From contig NZQU01000067.1 of NCBI GenBank assembly GCA_002696025.1, positions 1 through 8,469 on the forward strand: 8,469 bases of DNA. The letters run 5' to 3'. Both the position numbers and the translations under genes were made by a program. The stretch comes from Crocinitomicaceae bacterium. Its GTDB lineage: Bacteria; Bacteroidota; Bacteroidia; Flavobacteriales_D; Crocinitomicaceae. Shown piece after piece: positions 1 to 5,371 of the stretch; position 1 is the first letter of the stretch; every line of letters begins with the position of its first letter. The notes beneath the pieces are model-generated. The model did no database searches and was not told where the DNA came from. It worked only from the letters and a program-made list of their open reading frames with translations.

Positions 1-254
1 ATGGACAGCACCAAAGCTAAGTTTGCAATATTAGACCCAATAACATTTCCAATTGCTATGTCAGGATGCCCACTAAGCGCAGATCGAACACTAACTATTA
101 ACTCAGGCGCAGAAGTTGCAAAAGAAACAACGGTCATTCCAACTACAAATTTTGGAATTTGAAACCTATTAGCAAAACCAAGTGCAGACTTTAGCAAATA
201 GTCACCACCCAACACCAACAATGCAAAACCCAATACAATTAAAAGGAAATTCAT
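1..254 (-). CDS. CaCA-family sodium/calcium exchanger, N-terminal part (cut by window edge)
   Basis: The first 84 codons of an inner-membrane cation exchanger of the Ca2+:cation antiporter family (YrbG-like) lie here; the gene continues past the left edge. An ATG at 254 opens a frame beginning MNFLLIVLGFALLVLGGDYL, a first membrane helix with the family's G-(G/A)-(D/E)-x-L pattern. It is followed by the alpha-1 repeat: GMTVVSFATSAPEL at about residues 39-52 and GNVIGSNIANLAL at about 69-81. Glu51 in the SAPEL motif matches the ion-coordinating glutamate of this family. The usual GTSAPEL reads ATSAPEL here. The second half, with the alpha-2 repeat, is outside the window, so ion specificity cannot be judged. 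The start is 61 bases after the uvrC stop on the same strand, so read-through from uvrC is possible, but an own promoter box is visible at 271-278. Family assignment is firm; calling it a Na+/Ca2+ exchanger rests on the family. Confidence 0.9.
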   Translation of the reverse strand, partial: MNFLLIVLGFALLVLGGDYLLKSALGFANRFQIPKFVVGMTVVSFATSAPELIVSVRSALSGHPDIAIGNVIGSNIANLALVLS

Positions 255-270
255 AAAAATATAATTACTG

Positions 271-278
271 CAAATGTA
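271..278 (-). promoter_or_regulatory. Candidate Bacteroidota -7 box for the exchanger gene
   Basis: On the minus strand these bases read TACATTTG, an exact match to the Bacteroidota -7 consensus TAnnTTTG. The box ends 16 bases before the exchanger ATG, which would give a leader of only about ten bases. No convincing TTG at the -33 position is seen. A match is expected by chance a few percent of the time in a gap this short, so this is a candidate only. Confidence 0.35.
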
Positions 279-315
279 ACAGAATTAGATTGTTATATGT
301 TGATTTGTAAAGGTA

Positions 316-2103
316 TTAATGTAATAAATCACGAATCAAAGCAGCTCGTTTTTCCCCAACAATACTTATCAATTCGACTAACTCAGCATTTTTAATATTT
401 TCAATTGTTTTAAACTTTAAAAACAATCGTTCTTTTAACTTATCTCCTATGCCTGGAATATCATCTAAAATAGATGTGTTGCTTAGTTTACTTCGTTTAT
501 TTCTGTGATGTGAAATTCCAAAACGATGAGCCTCATTTCGCATATGCTGAAGTGTTTTTAGTGCATCTGACCTTTTATCTAAAATTAGAGGTTTTGATTG
601 ATTAGGAAAAAAAAGTTCTTCTTCCCTTTTTGCTATACCAATCAAACAAATTTGATTTTGAATGTTCAGTTCTTCGAGGGCTGAATAGGCAGAACTCAAT
701 TGACCCTTACCCCCATCAATTATTACTACTTCTGGAAGAGCCGACTGTTCATTAATCATTCTGCTGTACCTTCTATAGACAACCTCCCTCATCGATGCAA
801 AATCATCTGGACCATCAACAGTTTTTATATTAAAATGTCTGTATTCTTTTTTATTAGGTTTGGCATTTTTAAATACAACACATGCAGATACTGCATTGGT
901 TCCTTGAAAATTAGAATTATCAAAACACTCCATATGGATTGGGAGTTTTGAAAGAGAAAGCTCTTTTTTTAAAATCTCTAACAATTCTGCAGATGACTTT
1001 TGTTTGGTTTTACTGGCTTCTTTCTTTTTTTGGAGCAATGCAAAATAGTTTAGATTTTTCAATGATAAGTCTAATAATTTTTTCTTTTCACCTCTTTGTG
1101 GATGATGAAAAATAAATTCTTCTGAATTTAAATCAAAGCCTTTTTCAGTTATAATATCTTTAGCATCACTTTTATACCTAGATCTTAATTCATTTAATAA
1201 ACCATCTAAAATGGTGTGTTTTTGAGCACCCTCAAAAACATCAGCCTCACCTGTCATCGCATGAATAATGGCTCCATTTTTAATATGTAAATAATTGTAA
1301 TAAATATTAAATTCATTTTGCACAAAAGTCAATACATCTATTTTTCTAATATTAGACGATACAACAATTGATTTTGACTGATATACTTCAAGTGAGTTAA
1401 GGCTTTCCTTATATTTTTGAGCGAGTTCAAAATTTTCACCTTCTGCGGCCCTACCCATTCTTATTTTTAAAAGCTTTTTTACATCGACTAAATTTCCATT
1501 AAGAATTTGCTGAATTTCATCAATTTCCTCTTGATAAGATTCTCTTGTTTGAGCCCCAATGCAAGGCGCATGGCAATTTCCAATATGAAACTCTAGACAT
1601 TCCTTATACTTACCAGATGAAATTTTAGAGTCAGACAAATCAAACGAACAGGTCCTTAACGAATACAAATCTTTAATCAAATTAAGTAAAGTATGCATCA
1701 TTCTAACATTAGAATATGGACCAAAATAAATAGAACCATCTCTTTTAACTCTTCTTGTCATAAAAACACGAGGGAAAGGTTCTTTTTTGATGCAAATCCA
1801 TGGATATGTTTTTCCATCTTTAAGTTGAATATTGAATTTTGGCTGATTTTGTCTAACTAAGCTTCTTTCTAATAAAAAAGCATCATTTTCAGAATTGACA
1901 ACTGTTATTAACACATCATCTATATGAGAAATCATTAAGGATGTTTTAAAAGATTTATTGTTTTTACTGAAATAAGTTTTAACTCGTTTTTTTAAGTTTT
2001 TAGCTTTTCCTATATATATGATCTTTTGATCTTTGTCTAAAAATTGATAAACACCAGGAGAATCTGGGAGTGATTTAATTTTGTGAGACAGTTGAACAGA
2101 CAT
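316..2103 (-). CDS. uvrC: UvrABC excinuclease subunit C
   Basis: UvrC is the endonuclease of bacterial nucleotide excision repair: recruited by UvrB at a lesion, it cuts the damaged strand on both sides. The 595-residue product has the full domain order and normal length. The GIY-YIG nuclease for the 3' cut has GVY at 17-19, YIG at 30-32, Arg40 and Glu79. A cysteine cluster (Cys152, 169, 177, 181) fits the site reported to hold an iron-sulfur cluster in UvrC. A UVR motif that contacts UvrB lies at about 206-239. The RNase H-like nuclease for the 5' cut has Asp395 (ECFDNSN), Asp463 (IIDGGKGQL) and His526 (EAHRFG). A helix-hairpin-helix pair lies at about 545-594 (DDIPGIGDKL). All expected catalytic residues are present. 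The start at 2103 is preferred because LPDSPGVY then lies at the usual distance; ATG 2112 is possible. A longer frame reaching 2181 would run into the upstream gene. The gene follows the upstream stop by 20 bases, so it is probably cotranscribed. Confidence 0.97.
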   Translation of the reverse strand: MSVQLSHKIKSLPDSPGVYQFLDKDQKIIYIGKAKNLKKRVKTYFSKNNKSFKTSLMISHIDDVLITVVNSENDAFLLERSLVRQNQPKFNIQLKDGKTYPWICIKKEPFPRVFMTRRVKRDGSIYFGPYSNVRMMHTLLNLIKDLYSLRTCSFDLSDSKISSGKYKECLEFHIGNCHAPCIGAQTRESYQEEIDEIQQILNGNLVDVKKLLKIRMGRAAEGENFELAQKYKESLNSLEVYQSKSIVVSSNIRKIDVLTFVQNEFNIYYNYLHIKNGAIIHAMTGEADVFEGAQKHTILDGLLNELRSRYKSDAKDIITEKGFDLNSEEFIFHHPQRGEKKKLLDLSLKNLNYFALLQKKKEASKTKQKSSAELLEILKKELSLSKLPIHMECFDNSNFQGTNAVSACVVFKNAKPNKKEYRHFNIKTVDGPDDFASMREVVYRRYSRMINEQSALPEVVIIDGGKGQLSSAYSALEELNIQNQICLIGIAKREEELFFPNQSKPLILDKRSDALKTLQHMRNEAHRFGISHHRNKRSKLSNTSILDDIPGIGDKLKERLFLKFKTIENIKNAELVELISIVGEKRAALIRDLLH

Positions 2104-2123
2104 GTAAGACATATAACACAAAT

Positions 2124-5100
2124 TTACCTTAAAAGGTTTACGTGTCCATTTATTTGTTTTGTAGCATTGGGATTTGCACAAGACTTGTATTTAATTTGAT
2201 AAGCATAAGTTCCGTCTGGACAAATCACTCCATTGTATGTGCCATCCCAATATTCGCCATACTCTAAAGAAGTAAAAACAAGGGATCCCCATCGGTTATA
2301 TATACTAAATTCCCATTCTGTTATTTCAAAATCTGTTACAGAATAAAAAACATCATTTACCCCATCATTATCAGGAACAAAAGTGTTTGGAACATACAAA
2401 GAAAAAGGCTCAACAAAAACCTGTGCTCTAATTGAATCTTTACAACCATATGAATTGGCTACTACTTGAATAGGATAATCAGAACCTGAAATAGTATATT
2501 CATGAGAAAAGTTGGCTTGAGTAGAACTGAAAGAATAGTGATCAAAAACATAAAAGTATTCACTGGCCCCAAAAGATTGATCAATAAACTCAACTTCCGA
2601 ATCACAAATATCTATTTGACTTGGTGTTACCATAAACCCAGCTTCCGGAGAAGGATAAACCGAAACAAGATCTTGTTTCATTAAATATAATGTATCTATA
2701 CATCCCTCATGAGTAATCATGGTTAAACCAACACTATAATTACCAACATTATTATATAAGTAAGACGGATGTTCAGCCGAAGAACTCCCCCCATCACCAA
2801 AATCCCAATAATATGTTGGTGGAGTATCTGACTGACTCATATTGATAAAAGAGGCTGTAGAAGGTGCACATTGCAATGCATGAACATAAGCAAAATCAAT
2901 TTGAGGTTCTGCATATACAAATACCGAACTAAATACTGTATCTGAACAATTGTCATAGCTACCAATAAATTGAATTGGAAAAACGCCTGAAGTGTCAAAT
3001 TGAACGCCTAAAACATTTAAATCAGAAGATGAAGATGGATTTGCATTGGCACTAAACACCCACTCATAAGATGCATTAACTGGGCCAGATGCATTAGCAT
3101 AAAAGTCAAAAGAATTATCCACAACACAAAGAGAATCAGAATGATTAATTGAAATCAACAAATCTTCATTTACTGTAACATCAAAAATTGAGGTATCTGA
3201 ACACGCTGAAGATGGATTTGCTATAAGAATCACAGAATATGTTCCAGCCTGAGGATAAGTATAAACAGGTTCAAAAAGAACACTAGTATCAGCAGAAATG
3301 TTGGGCACACCAAAATCCCAATAATAAGTATTCGCAGAAACGGATGCGTTATTAAACTGAACAGAAAGACCATCACAAGATGCACTTGGAGGTAAAAAAC
3401 CAGAGGCAAGAGCTTGTTCATCTACGAATACAGTAGCTGAATCAAAACTCAAAATACAAGACAATCCCACAAAAGTCATTTGTAACTCATATACACCAGA
3501 ATTAATCGGAGTTGCTGGATTAATTAACACTTGAGACTGAGTAGAGGAGAAGCCATTTGGACCACTCCACTGATAATTTGCAATGCTATTAGCTGCAGGG
3601 TTATTCATTGATGGAACGGATAATATCAAAGAATCCCCTTCACATAAAGGCCCATTGTTAGATATCAAGACGTTTGGACAAGATCCTGTAGAAACAAACA
3701 TTGGAGTGGGACTGCTAATAGGACAGCCATTTATATCATAAAGATCTGATAGCCCTCCGTTATTGGATTGATTTCCCGAAATATTTCCAGTGCCATATAT
3801 GTAAGCTTCATCATCTAAAATACTGTCACATTGTAAAATAAGGCAGTCATCAACAAGAACCACTTTGTACTTAACAACAGTACTGTCTGATCCAATAATA
3901 TCATTCATCATACCACCACCTGAAATAACGTTTGCACCAGTGCCAACCCTAACAGTTATAGCCTTTGTTAAAGGGTCATATTCTCCCTGATCATCATTAA
4001 TTTGATCTGTCTTACTTCCCGAATTAGGACCACTAGATATTTTTAATGAACCAGGTATGTAATCTGTTCTTATATCAAGTGTATCACTAATAAAGGTATT
4101 TACAGATAAATCTGACCCAATGTTTTTACCAACAATCATATATTCAAGAGTATCTCCCGGGTTTACAATTCCACCATTTAAATCATCAATATATACTGTG
4201 GCTCTTAAATCTGGCCCATAAACATCTATCACAGAAGTGACAACCTGTGCTAAAATAGACTCCCCACCGGTAGAAATTCTTATAGCAGCTGATGTTGCAT
4301 TGTTTGGCAGATATGCAAAAGACGTGTTATCTGGTAAAAATATATTGGCATCTTGTCCAAGTGTATTATTATATGATGGGATTCTAAATGGTGTAAGCAT
4401 TCCATTATTTGAAATAGTGCTGTTAAATAAATTTGTCGGATTATGAAGTTGATCCTGAACATTTAAAAATGATCCTGTTCCGTTAAATTTCATTTGATCC
4501 CCTGTTGATTGGCGATCTCCATCATAAGCCACAACTCCAAGTTCGAAATTTATAGGGCCTGATGGAGGTGTCACAAAACCACTAATAGGTATGTCAACTG
4601 ATTGATAACTCACAGAACCAAAATCACTTATATTGGCAAAACCATCAAAAACAGTTAAGTTTCTCATTGCCTCTGATACATTTTTATATACCACAACAAT
4701 AGTCCATCCTCCCCAACAATTATAATCATTTTCTGAAACCATATCTGCCAAAGTATATCTAGAGTTAATGCCGTTAGATTGGACTATATTGGTTATATTT
4801 TTAAACCCATAATAAGATGTAGTATATGGGCCTGTGAAATCGATCATTTCATCAGCAGATAAGGTTTGATAACTCCCTGAACCCGATTTTATTTTTATCT
4901 GGTTCCTTAAAAAGAAATTAGGTGTTGATGATTCAATCCTGCTGCCCCAATACAAACCCGCCCATAATATCTCTGAACACGTCTGAAGGTTAAGACTATC
5001 ACTTGTTGACATGTATGTTGAAGGATCTGAATCAATATCAACGTAATTCATTATAAAGTCATTATTTCCATATTGAGTATTCCCAGAAACTGGAAAACTA

Positions 5101-5303
5101 GAGGTTGCCCCATAGCAATTAGAGCCTGAATTACAGGATACACTTACATTTGATAAAAAAACAATCCCGCCTTTTTGTTGGGTTTGATAACGAATATCAA
5201 AGGGTTCAACTAGTTGAGAATTTAAAGAAAAAACACACAAACAGATGCTTAATATGGAGCATAGTGCTCTTTTAAGAATTTTATATGTTGATCGTTTTTT
5301 CAA
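2124..5303 (-). CDS. T9SS type B cargo protein with DUF11-like, Ig-like and PKD domains (paralogue A)
   Basis: This is a secreted, probably surface-displayed protein of 1059 residues with unknown ligand. Residues 1-30 form a signal peptide (basic KKRSTYKILKR, then a hydrophobic stretch to about 26, likely cleavage near NSQ). Residues 45-360 form an N-terminal domain with WAGLYWG (114-120), GGWTIVVVY (198-206) and RNLTVFDGF (214-222), a pattern I recall from DUF11-associated secreted proteins. A DUF11-like domain lies at about 362-490, and an Ig-like module with CEGDSL and WSGPNGF at about 543-628. Four PKD-type domains follow: about 632-712 (YYWDFG), 713-799, 800-885 (YYWDFGDG) and 886-966. 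The type B sorting domain (about 967-1059) has YVPNTFVPD, IYNRWG, WDG and a final GHVNLLR. The start is TTG: no in-frame ATG lies between it and the upstream stop TAA, and it gives a normal signal peptide. Residues 794-950 are 88% identical to the upstream paralogue. An adhesin role is inferred from architecture only. Confidence 0.88.
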   Translation of the reverse strand: MKKRSTYKILKRALCSILSICLCVFSLNSQLVEPFDIRYQTQQKGGIVFLSNVSVSCNSGSNCYGATSSFPVSGNTQYGNNDFIMNYVDIDSDPSTYMSTSDSLNLQTCSEILWAGLYWGSRIESSTPNFFLRNQIKIKSGSGSYQTLSADEMIDFTGPYTTSYYGFKNITNIVQSNGINSRYTLADMVSENDYNCWGGWTIVVVYKNVSEAMRNLTVFDGFANISDFGSVSYQSVDIPISGFVTPPSGPINFELGVVAYDGDRQSTGDQMKFNGTGSFLNVQDQLHNPTNLFNSTISNNGMLTPFRIPSYNNTLGQDANIFLPDNTSFAYLPNNATSAAIRISTGGESILAQVVTSVIDVYGPDLRATVYIDDLNGGIVNPGDTLEYMIVGKNIGSDLSVNTFISDTLDIRTDYIPGSLKISSGPNSGSKTDQINDDQGEYDPLTKAITVRVGTGANVISGGGMMNDIIGSDSTVVKYKVVLVDDCLILQCDSILDDEAYIYGTGNISGNQSNNGGLSDLYDINGCPISSPTPMFVSTGSCPNVLISNNGPLCEGDSLILSVPSMNNPAANSIANYQWSGPNGFSSTQSQVLINPATPINSGVYELQMTFVGLSCILSFDSATVFVDEQALASGFLPPSASCDGLSVQFNNASVSANTYYWDFGVPNISADTSVLFEPVYTYPQAGTYSVILIANPSSACSDTSIFDVTVNEDLLISINHSDSLCVVDNSFDFYANASGPVNASYEWVFSANANPSSSSDLNVLGVQFDTSGVFPIQFIGSYDNCSDTVFSSVFVYAEPQIDFAYVHALQCAPSTASFINMSQSDTPPTYYWDFGDGGSSSAEHPSYLYNNVGNYSVGLTMITHEGCIDTLYLMKQDLVSVYPSPEAGFMVTPSQIDICDSEVEFIDQSFGASEYFYVFDHYSFSSTQANFSHEYTISGSDYPIQVVANSYGCKDSIRAQVFVEPFSLYVPNTFVPDNDGVNDVFYSVTDFEITEWEFSIYNRWGSLVFTSLEYGEYWDGTYNGVICPDGTYAYQIKYKSCANPNATKQINGHVNLLR
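2454..2924 (-). repeat. Conserved paralogue island, copy in gene A
   Basis: This stretch encodes residues 794-950 of the 1059-residue protein and pairs with 5699-6169 in the neighbouring gene. By hand alignment without gaps, 138 of 157 residues match (88%). A 260-base sample shows about 83% nucleotide identity, with many of the changes silent. It holds one full PKD domain (WDFGDG) and most of a second one in which that motif is replaced by YVFDHY. Confidence 0.9.
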
Positions 5304-5323
5304 AGTTACTACCCATTGGCTTT

Positions 5324-5341
5324 ATTTATGACCTCATAAAT
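5324..5341. promoter_or_regulatory. Perfect 8+8 bp inverted repeat in the leader of gene A
   Basis: The plus strand reads ATTTATGA-CC-TCATAAAT: two perfectly complementary 8-base arms around a 2-base centre. It lies 20 bases upstream of the TTG start of the 1059-residue gene and downstream of a -7 box candidate. It could be the site of a dimeric regulator or a weak AU-rich hairpin in the mRNA leader. With no U-run after it and a weak stem, it is a poor intrinsic terminator. On the minus strand it also contains a four-codon frame, ATG AGG TCA TAA. Function is not known. Confidence 0.5.
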
Positions 5342-5363
5342 CACTAATGGTTGGTTTAATTGA

Positions 5364-5371
5364 CAAAATTA
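5364..5371 (-). promoter_or_regulatory. Candidate Bacteroidota -7 box for gene A
   Basis: The minus strand reads TAATTTTG, an exact TAnnTTTG match. Its first three bases are the stop codon of the 892-residue gene. A start site a few bases downstream would give a leader of about 55 bases containing the inverted repeat at 5324-5341. No clear TTG is present at -33 (a CTGG lies near the right distance). This would let the 1059-residue gene and uvrC be expressed separately from the first gene. Confidence 0.35.

Noticed and set aside
1..162. Plus-strand ATG-started frame of 53 codons at the left edge
   Set aside because: It is antisense to the exchanger, whose alpha-1 repeat motifs are unmistakable on the other strand.
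700..951. Plus-strand open frame inside uvrC
   Set aside because: It is antisense to conserved catalytic parts of uvrC and has no recognisable domain; the same applies to the other short plus-strand frames at 2502-2684, 4237-4446, 7173-7382 and 7592-7786.
2104..2181. Upstream extension of uvrC by 26 codons
   Set aside because: It overlaps the coding end of the T9SS cargo gene and adds residues not expected ahead of the GIY-YIG domain.
3230..4462. Minus-strand open frames at 3230-3421 and 4280-4462
   Set aside because: They are alternate-frame shadows of the 1059-residue gene, with no start context or domain of their own.
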